Shown here in pieces: positions 54,151 to 63,143 of a stretch of 64,000 bases of DNA. The position numbers and the translations under genes were made by a program. Source of the DNA: Candidatus Heimdallarchaeota archaeon (GTDB lineage: Archaea > Asgardarchaeota > Heimdallarchaeia > JABLTI01). The notes beneath the pieces are model-generated. The model did no database searches. It was given only the letters and a program-made list of their open reading frames with translations, and was not told the origin of the DNA. The stretch lies in contig JAGXNT010000049.1 of NCBI GenBank assembly GCA_019894765.1, positions 1 through 64,000 on the forward strand, read 5' to 3'. Position 1 is the stretch's first letter, and every line of letters begins with the position of its first letter.

Positions 54151-56472
54151 TTAATCTTTTGCTTTCATTGCGGCAATTATTGCTTGACCGCTGCTTATAC
54201 CGCCATCACCACATGGCAAGGATTTGTGTTGTAAGAATTCTAATTTAGCGCTTTTTACTTTCTTTGCTATTTGACGAGTGATTATATCATTATAGGCAAC
54301 ACCACCGGTAAAGCCTATTTTCTTAATAGCATTTGATATAGCATAATTAATTGCTAAGTCTGAAAATTGATTTGCTAAATAATGATGAATGGCTAATGCA
54401 ATATCTGCTGGTTGCTTACCAGAGTTCAATAATTCATATGCTTGATGCAATAAGGATGTAGTATCAATTATTTCCGTATTCTCTTCGAATACTTCAAATT
54501 CTATCTTTCCTAGTCTGCCTTTACGCGCTAGTGCTTCGAGAATTATCGCAGGTTCTCCTTCGTATGTTCTTTCATAACAAGCTTTAAGCAAAGCACTTGC
54601 TGCAGCCAAAATTCTACCGGTGCTTGTGGAATAAAAGACATTAATTCCTTTGTTTAATTGTGATAGAGCAATTTGTATTTCATTTTCTCCGCCAGGCAAA
54701 CTATTTGGGTGAGCTTTCAATAGTAGTTCTGATAACTCATTTTCGGAGTATTTCTTTGATAAAATACCTATAACCATTCTAATTGGAAAATATGTAGCCC
54801 GATCGCCCCCAATCATAGGTTGTTCTTCGAGATGTCCTATTCTTTTGAAATCGGAATAAGAACTATGAAATATTTCTCCACCCCATATTTTCCCGTCAGA
54901 ACCATAACCAACGCCATCAGCAATGATAGATACGATATCTTCTTCTTTCGGTACGTGATTATCTAACATTAATGCAACAGCATGAGCGTGATGATGCTGT
55001 ATTTTATACAAAGATGCATTATGTTCTTCTTTGATTTTCTCTGCTAATTTTGAAGATAGGAAATTTGGATGTAAATCACTACCAATTGAATCATAAGAAT
55101 TTATATCTAATAATGAACTCATATGATTAATTGATGATTCAAGAAAAGCTAAAGTTTCAAGAGTTTCTACATCTCCAATAAATTGTGTTGGAAAACATCG
55201 ATTAGTTGTGGCAATTGCTCCTGTAGATGTTAAAAGTGGTCCAACACCTAATGAAGAAAACTTACCTAGATCAAATGGTAGATTAATGGGCTCAGGTACC
55301 CAACCTCGAGATCTTCTAATTAAAACAGGATTATCATTTGCAAAACGTAAAACACTATCATCTGCTCGTTGGAAAATTCTTCTATTGTGCAATAAGAAAT
55401 AATCCGCTAGTTCACCGGCATTTTCCAGAATCTCATCATTTTCAATATACATTGGAATTTCAGATGGATTTGCACTTGTTAATATCAAAGCTGGATCATT
55501 GATTTCATCTAAAATTAGTGAATGTATCCCTGAATAAGGAAGCATTACACCTATATTGTAAAGTTTTGGTGCAATCCACTCTGATAATGGAAAAGGTTCT
55601 TTTTTATCTAATAATACAATAGGTCTTCGATAACTTGTCAATAATTCTTCTTCAATTGAATTAATTACAGCATATTTTTCTACATCTGCAATTGACCTAG
55701 AAATAACAGCGAAAGGTTTATACTTTCTTTTGCCTTTTCGAGTTCTTAATTTTAATATAGTTTCATCATTGTTTACTGAACATGCTAAATGTGTTCCCCC
55801 AATCCCTTTAATTGCAATTATGTTTCCTTCAGAGATTAATTTGCTGATTTCTTTGATTACATTTGGTAATTCTAATTTTTTCCCACTTTTGTTATAGAGT
55901 GATAATTTTGGACCACATCTTACACAACAAGTAGTTTGGGCATGATGCCTACGATCAAGCGGATCATTGTATTCTTTACTGCAAGATTCACAAAGAGGAA
56001 AATCTTTCATGGTTGTATTAGGTCTATCGTATGGTAATTTAGTGATGGTTGTATATCTAGGACCGCAAATAGCACATGAAGTGAAAGCGTATTTATATCG
56101 ATAATCATTTTGATTTTCCATATCACTTAGACATTTATCACATAAAGAAATATCAGGTGGAAGGTAAGAAACACCTCCAACTTTCTGTTTTGAGCTTTTT
56201 TGAATTTCAAAGATTGCGAATTGATCTTGGAAACTGCTCCAAGTAACTTGAAAATCTTCATACTTAGCTAAATATGGTTTATCGTACTTTAGGGAATCAA
56301 CAAATTTCAACAGAATTTCCTTTAATCCCTCAGCTACAATTAATACTCCAGCATCCCCTTGGTTTCTCACGAATCCTGTTAACCCTAGCTTCATTGCTGT
56401 CTGATAAACAAAAGGTCTAAAGCCAATTCCTTGAACTATTCCTCTGCAAATGACTTTTACTCGAGACCTCAA
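54151..56472 (-). CDS. hypF: [NiFe] hydrogenase maturation carbamoyltransferase HypF
   Basis: A 773-residue protein with the full HypF order: acylphosphatase domain (VKVICRGIVQGIGFRPFVYQ), two zinc fingers (CDKC, CAIC, CESC, CVRC with RRHHAQTTC), a YrdC-like domain (AIKGIGGTHLACSV, LTSANPSEIP), and a Kae1-like C-terminal domain (QHHHAHAVALMLD, GDGGISSGQAIIA). It makes the thiocarbamate that becomes the cyanide ligands of [NiFe] hydrogenases. Its partner hypD is at 34576-35670. It follows the palindrome module convergently. Confidence 0.95.
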   Translation of the reverse strand: MRSRVKVICRGIVQGIGFRPFVYQTAMKLGLTGFVRNQGDAGVLIVAEGLKEILLKFVDSLKYDKPYLAKYEDFQVTWSSFQDQFAIFEIQKSSKQKVGGVSYLPPDISLCDKCLSDMENQNDYRYKYAFTSCAICGPRYTTITKLPYDRPNTTMKDFPLCESCSKEYNDPLDRRHHAQTTCCVRCGPKLSLYNKSGKKLELPNVIKEISKLISEGNIIAIKGIGGTHLACSVNNDETILKLRTRKGKRKYKPFAVISRSIADVEKYAVINSIEEELLTSYRRPIVLLDKKEPFPLSEWIAPKLYNIGVMLPYSGIHSLILDEINDPALILTSANPSEIPMYIENDEILENAGELADYFLLHNRRIFQRADDSVLRFANDNPVLIRRSRGWVPEPINLPFDLGKFSSLGVGPLLTSTGAIATTNRCFPTQFIGDVETLETLAFLESSINHMSSLLDINSYDSIGSDLHPNFLSSKLAEKIKEEHNASLYKIQHHHAHAVALMLDNHVPKEEDIVSIIADGVGYGSDGKIWGGEIFHSSYSDFKRIGHLEEQPMIGGDRATYFPIRMVIGILSKKYSENELSELLLKAHPNSLPGGENEIQIALSQLNKGINVFYSTSTGRILAAASALLKACYERTYEGEPAIILEALARKGRLGKIEFEVFEENTEIIDTTSLLHQAYELLNSGKQPADIALAIHHYLANQFSDLAINYAISNAIKKIGFTGGVAYNDIITRQIAKKVKSAKLEFLQHKSLPCGDGGISSGQAIIAAMKAKD

Positions 56473-56564
56473 TTATTTTTCCTCAGCATATGATTGACTT
56501 TACTAATTAAATAGTTAATTAACAACTTGTATAAAATATCAGCTATTTACTTGCTAAGAATACT

Positions 56565-58049
56565 TTACTTCATATCGTTGAATAAAAAGAAATTATCTGG
56601 AAATACCCACTTATCATCTTTATAAAATTTATAAGGAATAGGACGGAAAATCCCACTTGTTTTAGAAGCGAGAGAAAATTGAGTATTCTTGAGAATTGGC
56701 AGAGTCTCACACACTAAATCGTTTAACCGGTGTGCACCATTCATTAAATCGACTGTAATTATCGCACCTCCATTTCTAAATGAATATGAAAAAGTTTGAG
56801 GCATTCTGAGAATGATTTTTTCAATCGTACTTAGATTTTCCTCTGATATTTTCTCATAAAATAGGATTGCTGATTGATTCAAGCCCATATAATACAGTAA
56901 GATCATTGGGAATAATAATTTCTTAACTCTCTCAATGTGAAAATTAGTATCATCCCAAGAAAGCGATAGCCTTTTAGATATTGTACGAACTGAACTATCT
57001 AAATCTCGCCTAAACAACGTCATAACCTTGAGGTCATTTTCTGTGAATTTTACTGGATCTCCTTCAAATGAGAAGCGTTGAAATGCCACATTGGAGTCAT
57101 CAGAGTTTTCATTCATACTTAAGATTCGTTCTTTAAACCAATCAATAAAGAATCCAGGTTTATTTGCTGTTAAGACAGAAGGTCTTTTCGAATATGTGTA
57201 ATATGAGAAATTAAGATTATTTGAAATTGTTTTTACTTCATCACAATAGAAAGATCTAATCTTATTTGATTCACTCAATCTTACTAGGTATTCGAATAAT
57301 TTCTTTTCTTGGAATTTTGGAATTGTTAGAGAGACAATATAATCATATCTTTGATTGGGGCAACGACGAATAGTTCTCGTATAAGGGGAAGAGAAATATT
57401 TGGAGATAGATTCTTGAAATTCAGGAGTTGATTCAATTAGAATTATATATAGATTCAAACCAATTTTAGGAAAATTAACGGTTCCTGTAACTCGAAAGTA
57501 TGCATTATTTCGAAGATAGCCGATTCGACGACTGATATAATTTGTACGAACTTGTAATTTTTTTGATAATAATTCATTAGTATAATATTGTTGTGTACCA
57601 ATTAATTCTCTAATTGTTTCGATAATTCTAACATCCATTTCAGATAAAGGCACAACATAATATCTTTCCAAATCATACAAAATAGCACATGATTCATAAA
57701 AAGATAAATCTTGGAATTTCGACATTTGTTCTAGTACTGTCTCAATAAACAAGCCATTCATGATCTTGTTTAGATATATGAAATCGATATATGGTCTATA
57801 ATGGAATTCTCCCATAGGAAGTTGAACAATTTGGTGAGGAGATTTTTCTCGCCAAAATTCTAGCAACTCATATCTTTCATCATCATCCTCAAGATGTCTA
57901 TAAATATATAGAAATCCTAAATCTAATGCTATTTGAGAGTTCAATTCTTTGACTTTCGGATACAATTCCAACATCATTTTATCGAAAATATTTGAGAAAT
58001 TTAAATCGTTACTAATTGATTCCAGATTCTCGAATAATTGTTGTGGCAT
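56565..58049 (-). CDS. Tandem winged-helix regulator-like protein, paralogue of the 21.6-kb gene
   Basis: A 494-residue soluble protein. A winged helix at about 137-185 (NELLSKKLQVRTNYISRRIG) is followed by a beta-rich segment starting KIGLNLYIILIES. A second winged-helix-like segment lies near 335-380 (LKVMTLFRRDLDSSVRTISK). The end, IFRPIPYKFYKDDKWVF, matches the end of the 574-residue protein at 21568. The two share order, HTH wording and C-terminus, so they are paralogues. No small exported peptide gene was seen next to this copy. A DNA-binding regulator is inferred. Confidence 0.65.
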   Translation of the reverse strand: MPQQLFENLESISNDLNFSNIFDKMMLELYPKVKELNSQIALDLGFLYIYRHLEDDDERYELLEFWREKSPHQIVQLPMGEFHYRPYIDFIYLNKIMNGLFIETVLEQMSKFQDLSFYESCAILYDLERYYVVPLSEMDVRIIETIRELIGTQQYYTNELLSKKLQVRTNYISRRIGYLRNNAYFRVTGTVNFPKIGLNLYIILIESTPEFQESISKYFSSPYTRTIRRCPNQRYDYIVSLTIPKFQEKKLFEYLVRLSESNKIRSFYCDEVKTISNNLNFSYYTYSKRPSVLTANKPGFFIDWFKERILSMNENSDDSNVAFQRFSFEGDPVKFTENDLKVMTLFRRDLDSSVRTISKRLSLSWDDTNFHIERVKKLLFPMILLYYMGLNQSAILFYEKISEENLSTIEKIILRMPQTFSYSFRNGGAIITVDLMNGAHRLNDLVCETLPILKNTQFSLASKTSGIFRPIPYKFYKDDKWVFPDNFFLFNDMK

Positions 58050-58144
58050 TAATGATCATAATCCTCTTCTCATTTTTCATTGCACTCATAAATTATGAGA
58101 ACAATGTATCATGTTATCATTTGAGCTAATCGACCAAGAGTTAG

Positions 58145-58194
58145 TTAAAAAAGAACTATAAAAACACCAAGAGAAGGACTTTAGATTTGAATAA
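58145..58194 (+). promoter_or_regulatory. Conserved ~50-base promoter/leader segment, copy 2
   Basis: TTAAAAAAGAACTATAAAAA followed by CACCAAGAGAAGG and TTTAGATTTGAA. It aligns with 44667-44716 over its full length with one single-base gap. The TATA-like core lies about 115 bases before the uvrC start. Confidence 0.45.
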
Positions 58195-58271
58195 TCTATA
58201 AATTATAATTATCTATTAATATCATAAAAGTAAAAGAAGTTTAAAGTTATAACAGTGAAAAGTGAAAATAA

Positions 58272-60122
58272 TTGACTGCTGAAAATAAGGATGATTTGTT
58301 ACTAAGAATAAAGTCTTTTCCAGATAAACCAGGAATTTATTCTATTAAGGATGAAAAGGGGAAAGTAATCTACATTGGAAAAGCTAAATCATTGAAAAAG
58401 AGAATCTCTTCGTATTTTATTGAGGGAGCTCTTGATAGAAAAATAATTTCAATAAAAGAATTAGCAAGAAATGTAGAGTTTATAGTAACAAATACAGAAA
58501 CCGATGCGTTAATACTTGAAAACAGTCTAATAAAATTGCATAAACCTAAACTAAATGTTAGGTTAAAAGATGATAAAACATATCCATATCTAAAAATCAC
58601 TATCAGTGAAAAGTACCCAAGAGTAGAAATTATAAGAAACAGGGAAGATAGTAGTGATCTTTTTTTTGGACCATATACAGATGTAAAATCATTACGAATA
58701 GCGTTAAAAAAAGCTCTAACAATTTTCCCATTAGCAAGATGCAAAAAACCAATAATTGAAGGTAAAGTAGATCGTTCGTGCCTATTTTTCCAATTAGATA
58801 GATGCTTGGCACCATGTGTAGAGAAGATTGATTTAAAAAAATATTTGAAAACTGGTAAGCAATTTATAAAATTGTTTGAGGGAAAACAACGAGAACTAGT
58901 AAAAGAGCTAAGGGAGGAGATGGAAAAAGCTTCAAAACAATTGGACTATGAAAAAGCAGCTCAATTGAGAGATAAGGTTCTAGCATTGGAGAAATTAGTG
59001 CAAAAACAGACAATTATTTCCAAAGACGTAAATGCTGAATATGACTTAATTGGTTTATATAAAACTCAAAATGTATTCTTGGCTCAAATATTAGCAATGA
59101 GACAAGGAAGAATCACTGAGCAAAAACACTTTGTAATGGATTTACCATTTGATCTGAGTGATGATGAAATCTTAACATCGTTTATTAAACAATATTATTC
59201 TAAAACGGATTTTATTCCTAGAAAAATTTTAACAAAAATAGAAATAGAGGATGAAATTACAATTAATACTTGGTTAAAAGACAAACTAAAGCAAGAAAAA
59301 ACTGAGACAATAATTGTAAGACCAAAAACAAGTGAACAGAGGGCATTTATTGAGCTTGCATATTCAAATGCTAAAACTAATTATCACACAATAACTAGGG
59401 AGCAGAAAATGAGGGATGACAAAATCACCGCAGGATTACAAGAACTAAAAAATATATTAGACTTAAAAGAAGAGCCAAAAAGAATTGAGGGATATGATAT
59501 TTCAACCTTACTCGGTTCTGATACCGTTGGTTCTTGTGTTGTTTTTGAGAATGGCTTGCCCAAGAAAAAGGATTATCGAAAATTTATAATAAAAACAGTT
59601 GAAGGACAAGATGATTACGCTTCAATGCGAGAAATGGTTAAGAGAAGATTTACAGGTAGTTTAGCTAAAAAAGATCCAAATCCTGATCTCATTCTTATTG
59701 ATGGAGGTCCTGGACAAATAAGTTCGATTTTATCAGTATTAAATGAAATCAACACAAACATTCCTATCATAGGACTATCAAAAGAATTTGAGGAAATTCA
59801 TTTTACTGATGATAGAAGTTCGATTATTTTAGATCAAAAATCTGAAGCATTAATGGTTTTACAAAGAGTGAGGGATGAAGCACATAGATTCGCTGTAAGC
59901 TTCCATAGGCAAAGAAGGGCAAAAAAAATGGTTAAATCCTCTCTTGAGGAAATTCCTAATGTTGGTGAAAAAAGAATTAAGATATTACTCGAGTATTTCG
60001 GTAGCTTTGAAAACATCAAAAATGCCAGTGTTGATGAATTGGAAAAGGTAAAAGGCATTAGTCGGAAACTTGCATTAGAGATTTCAGAATTTTACAGTAA
60101 GAAAGAATTTACTTTTAGCTAA
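58272..60122 (+). CDS. uvrC: Excinuclease ABC subunit C (UvrC)
   Basis: A 616-residue nuclease starting at TTG 58272. The order is complete: GIY-YIG domain (PGIYSIKDEKGKVIYIGKAK), the Cys-rich segment (ARCKKP, SCLFF, RCLAPC) that can hold an iron-sulfur cluster, the UVR motif (LDYEKAAQLRDKVLALEKLV), the RNase H-like domain (YDISTLLGSDTVGSCVVFEN, ILIDGGPGQIS), and a C-terminal double helix-hairpin-helix (IPNVGEKRIKILLEYFGSFE onward). It makes both incisions in bacterial-type nucleotide excision repair. uvrA and uvrB are not in the window. In archaea these genes are usually acquired from bacteria. Confidence 0.95.
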   Translation: MTAENKDDLLLRIKSFPDKPGIYSIKDEKGKVIYIGKAKSLKKRISSYFIEGALDRKIISIKELARNVEFIVTNTETDALILENSLIKLHKPKLNVRLKDDKTYPYLKITISEKYPRVEIIRNREDSSDLFFGPYTDVKSLRIALKKALTIFPLARCKKPIIEGKVDRSCLFFQLDRCLAPCVEKIDLKKYLKTGKQFIKLFEGKQRELVKELREEMEKASKQLDYEKAAQLRDKVLALEKLVQKQTIISKDVNAEYDLIGLYKTQNVFLAQILAMRQGRITEQKHFVMDLPFDLSDDEILTSFIKQYYSKTDFIPRKILTKIEIEDEITINTWLKDKLKQEKTETIIVRPKTSEQRAFIELAYSNAKTNYHTITREQKMRDDKITAGLQELKNILDLKEEPKRIEGYDISTLLGSDTVGSCVVFENGLPKKKDYRKFIIKTVEGQDDYASMREMVKRRFTGSLAKKDPNPDLILIDGGPGQISSILSVLNEINTNIPIIGLSKEFEEIHFTDDRSSIILDQKSEALMVLQRVRDEAHRFAVSFHRQRRAKKMVKSSLEEIPNVGEKRIKILLEYFGSFENIKNASVDELEKVKGISRKLALEISEFYSKKEFTFS

Positions 60123-60294
60123 ATACGAAAATACACTTGTTAAAATCATTTTTTTCTCTATTAAAATATAACTAACACTATCTATCGCAATACCTATATA
60201 TGAGCAATGAGATATATTAGGAAGCAAATAAAAGTTTAAAAAAGCAAAAAACATGAAATTTGTAGTTATAAATTTGAAAATGAGATGTTGAAAA

Positions 60295-61737
60295 ATGTCT
60301 ATGAGAAGCTATGCAATAAGGCGTTTTATTTATATCTTCCCTACGTTACTTGGAATCTCAATTGTGAGTTTTGCATTGATAGCTGCATCTCCTGGAGATC
60401 CTATTCAGATTAGAATGGGTCTGTTTAAAGGAGAACAAACGGACTACGTTAGAAGATACAATGAAATCGGTGTATCAATTGGTTTTCTGCAAAAAGTTGG
60501 ATCGGATGAAGTTTCATTTAATATTCATATGGATACAACTACTGGATTTTCATTGAAGGAATTTAATGTTACGGGACCAGAAACAGGAAACATAGATTTT
60601 ACTACAGTCACGTTATATCTGACGAGTGATATAGAGCGGAATTTTAGTATAACGGGATTTGGATCTCTAGGATATAATATACAAGTTTTAGTTCCTGGAG
60701 GTAGTGAGGTTAGATCTTTTGTTTTCGTCGCAAACAAACTTTCAACGGATGAGCACTTCAATACATCCAATAATGAAATTTACTACACATTGGAAAGACC
60801 ATTTAGCTATACTGCAACAGATATTAGTGAAACTGGGACAATGATTGTCGAAGAAACAAGATACACTAGAGTAAATGCTATGACTCGATATCTACAATGG
60901 CTTGGTCTAATGAAGAAATACCTCGTTGAAGACTTAGACGGCGATGGAACTGTAGAAAGAGAATACAGACGTCTTGGAATTCTACAAGGAAATTTCGGTC
61001 GATCTTGGCACTGGGTAGAAGGTAGCGCAGATCAAGGAAAGCCGATAATGGATATTATCGTTGGAAGAATGTGGTACACACTATTTCTAACTACTCCAGC
61101 ATTTGTCATTAGTACTGTATTAGCAACGGTTATTGGAGTAATCCAAGCAACGAGACAATATTCTATTTGGGACAAAGGAGTAACTATAGCCTCGCTTATA
61201 GGATATTCAATGCCAACGTTTTGGTTAGCAAAATTGGTTATGCTTGCATCGTTTTATATCTTCAATTTCACAGGAGCAACTACCGGTGAAGCTTTCACGG
61301 AACCGTTTATACTAAATGGAACATTTTACGTCTTTCTTATACTACCAACAATTACATTAGTCTTAACAGGATTAGTATTTCTGGCAAGACTGACAAGATC
61401 ACAATTACTGGATATTCTGCGGCAAGACTATATCACAACAGCAAGAGCGAAAGGGTTATCAGAACGCTCGGTAATTTACAAACACGCATTCAGAAATGCA
61501 ATGCTACCTATAATAACAGTAGTAGGCATGGCCTTACCTGGTTTGTTAGGTGGAGCAGTCATGACTGAAGGTGTATTTGGTTGGCCTGGTTTAGGAACAG
61601 TGTTCTTAACAAGTGCACTCCAAAGAGATCATCCGATGATGATGGCTACGAACTTTATCTTTGGTGCAATGTTTCTTGCATTCAGGTTGTTAGTTGACTT
61701 GAGCTATGCTCTAGTTGATCCAAGAATTAGGTATTAG
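60295..61737 (+). CDS. dppB: Dipeptide/oligopeptide ABC transporter permease, DppB/OppB type
   Basis: A 480-residue permease. The N-terminal helix (RRFIYIFPTLLGISIVSFAL with ASPGDP) is typical of DppB. A 170-residue extracytoplasmic insert (about 45-235) is larger than in bacterial homologues. The core has the EAA loop TTARAKGLSERSVIYKHAFR and the ending DLSYALVDPRIRY. It is 14 bases upstream of dppC. No substrate-binding protein or ATPases are adjacent. Confidence 0.9.
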   Translation: MSMRSYAIRRFIYIFPTLLGISIVSFALIAASPGDPIQIRMGLFKGEQTDYVRRYNEIGVSIGFLQKVGSDEVSFNIHMDTTTGFSLKEFNVTGPETGNIDFTTVTLYLTSDIERNFSITGFGSLGYNIQVLVPGGSEVRSFVFVANKLSTDEHFNTSNNEIYYTLERPFSYTATDISETGTMIVEETRYTRVNAMTRYLQWLGLMKKYLVEDLDGDGTVEREYRRLGILQGNFGRSWHWVEGSADQGKPIMDIIVGRMWYTLFLTTPAFVISTVLATVIGVIQATRQYSIWDKGVTIASLIGYSMPTFWLAKLVMLASFYIFNFTGATTGEAFTEPFILNGTFYVFLILPTITLVLTGLVFLARLTRSQLLDILRQDYITTARAKGLSERSVIYKHAFRNAMLPIITVVGMALPGLLGGAVMTEGVFGWPGLGTVFLTSALQRDHPMMMATNFIFGAMFLAFRLLVDLSYALVDPRIRY

Positions 61738-61751
61738 GAGATGATTAGAAT

Positions 61752-62789
61752 ATGGCTACAGTAAATGAAACAAGCGTTGACAGAGAAACACGAATCCTAG
61801 AAGAAATCAAACTTGTAGAAGGTTCAAATCTTTGGGCTCTTGTTATGAGACGAATGCGAAAAGATCAGATGGGTATGATAGGATTTTATATCGTTGCTTT
61901 TCTGGTCGTTCTTGCAATTGTAGCGTTTCTTATTCAGCAATATGATGCATTATTCGGTTTGAAAAATCCTACCCATGACCCTTATGATATTCTCAATTAT
62001 TACATTGAAATCTGGATTCCTGGAACTCAAAAATATCTACGTTTAATAGCACATCCAAGATACATTATTCCTGGAGATCAAATACTAGCACCAAATGCAC
62101 AATATCCATTTGGTACCGATACAAGAGGTTTTGACATACTTTCCAGAACATTCTTTGGATCTACTTTATCATTAGTCCTTGGTTTTATAGGTCAAATGAC
62201 AACAAGTATTTTAGGAATGATTATTGGATCATTTTCAGGCTATTATGGTGGAGCTTTTGATACTATAGTTCAAAGATTCAATGAAATCATAAGCGCAATG
62301 CCAGGATTTATCTTATTCATCTTTATCGTTGCAATCTTTAGAGATATAGCTGGTAGTATCCCAGGCGGAATTTATATGGTGGTAATAGTAATATTTGCAC
62401 TGATCGGCTGGGGTGGAACTAGTCTGATTGTAAGAAGTACGATACTGTCACTGAAAAACACGGAATTCATTGAAGCTGAACGAGCACTTGGTGCGAAAGA
62501 CTCGAGAATAATATTTAGACATATTATTCCGAATTCACTATCCCCTGTAATTGTCATTACCACTTTAGGAATTGCTAACACATTGATGTTCATTGCAGCA
62601 CTAGCATTCTTCGGTTTAGGAGATGCGACAGCTGTTTCGTGGGGCGATGATTTAGCATACCACCGAGATAATCTTTTGACTTATTGGTGGATGCCAACGT
62701 GGCCTGCGATGATGATATTCATAACAATTCTTGGTTTTAACCTAATGGGAGATGCATTAAGAGACGCATTAGATCCGAAACTAAAATGA
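61752..62789 (+). CDS. dppC: Dipeptide/oligopeptide ABC transporter permease, DppC/OppC type
   Basis: A 345-residue permease. NLWALVMRRMRKDQMGMIGF at the N-terminus, the FGTDTRGFDILSRTFFGSTL segment, the EAA loop FIEAERALGAKDSRIIFRHI and the ending GDALRDALDPKLK match DppC. It pairs with the preceding DppB to form the membrane channel of a peptide importer. It ends at a strong terminator. Confidence 0.93.
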   Translation: MATVNETSVDRETRILEEIKLVEGSNLWALVMRRMRKDQMGMIGFYIVAFLVVLAIVAFLIQQYDALFGLKNPTHDPYDILNYYIEIWIPGTQKYLRLIAHPRYIIPGDQILAPNAQYPFGTDTRGFDILSRTFFGSTLSLVLGFIGQMTTSILGMIIGSFSGYYGGAFDTIVQRFNEIISAMPGFILFIFIVAIFRDIAGSIPGGIYMVVIVIFALIGWGGTSLIVRSTILSLKNTEFIEAERALGAKDSRIIFRHIIPNSLSPVIVITTLGIANTLMFIAALAFFGLGDATAVSWGDDLAYHRDNLLTYWWMPTWPAMMIFITILGFNLMGDALRDALDPKLK

Positions 62790-62797
62790 TAAAAAAT

Positions 62798-62832
62798 AGA
62801 CGCTTTGGCGTCTTAATTTTTTCTTTTTTTTT
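62798..62832 (+). terminator. Hairpin and T-run after dppC
   Basis: AGACGC and GCGTCT (62798-62813) form a 6-bp stem around TTTG and are followed by a long T-rich stretch to about 62832. It lies 8 bases after the dppC stop. Confidence 0.75.
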
Positions 62833-63143
62833 ATTATAATTAATCCATTTAGGTCTAAAAAATACGTTTTTAGACGAAAAAACGTTTCTCAAATAAATAT
62901 TTTTTCGAAACTTTTATATATGAAGTTCTAACAAAAACGTTAGAAGTAATATAAAAGTCTTTCCCGAAACGGTAAAATCTCGTGTAAAAATTATGTGGGG
63001 CCAATATAAATAGAAGGTCTAAACTTCTATATTAAACTGCTCTTCTTAGTCCAATTATTTGATAGGTTATTGGATTCTATCGTTTACAGGTAAAGTAACT
63101 GGTATAAACGTCTGATTCGATTAATGGAGTGGCTTATTAAAGA
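62833..63143 (+). promoter_or_regulatory. Upstream region of the canonical TFB gene
   Basis: About 310 bases with no gene. CGAAACTTTTATATATG near 62907-62923 is a good BRE/TATA-type element and CCAATATAAATAG near 63001-63013 a second. Short inverted repeats include CTAAC/GTTAG (62929-62944), AGAAG/CTTCT around 63012-63030, and CCAAT/ATTGG (about 63051-63073). The long leader suggests regulated expression of TFB. Confidence 0.4.
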
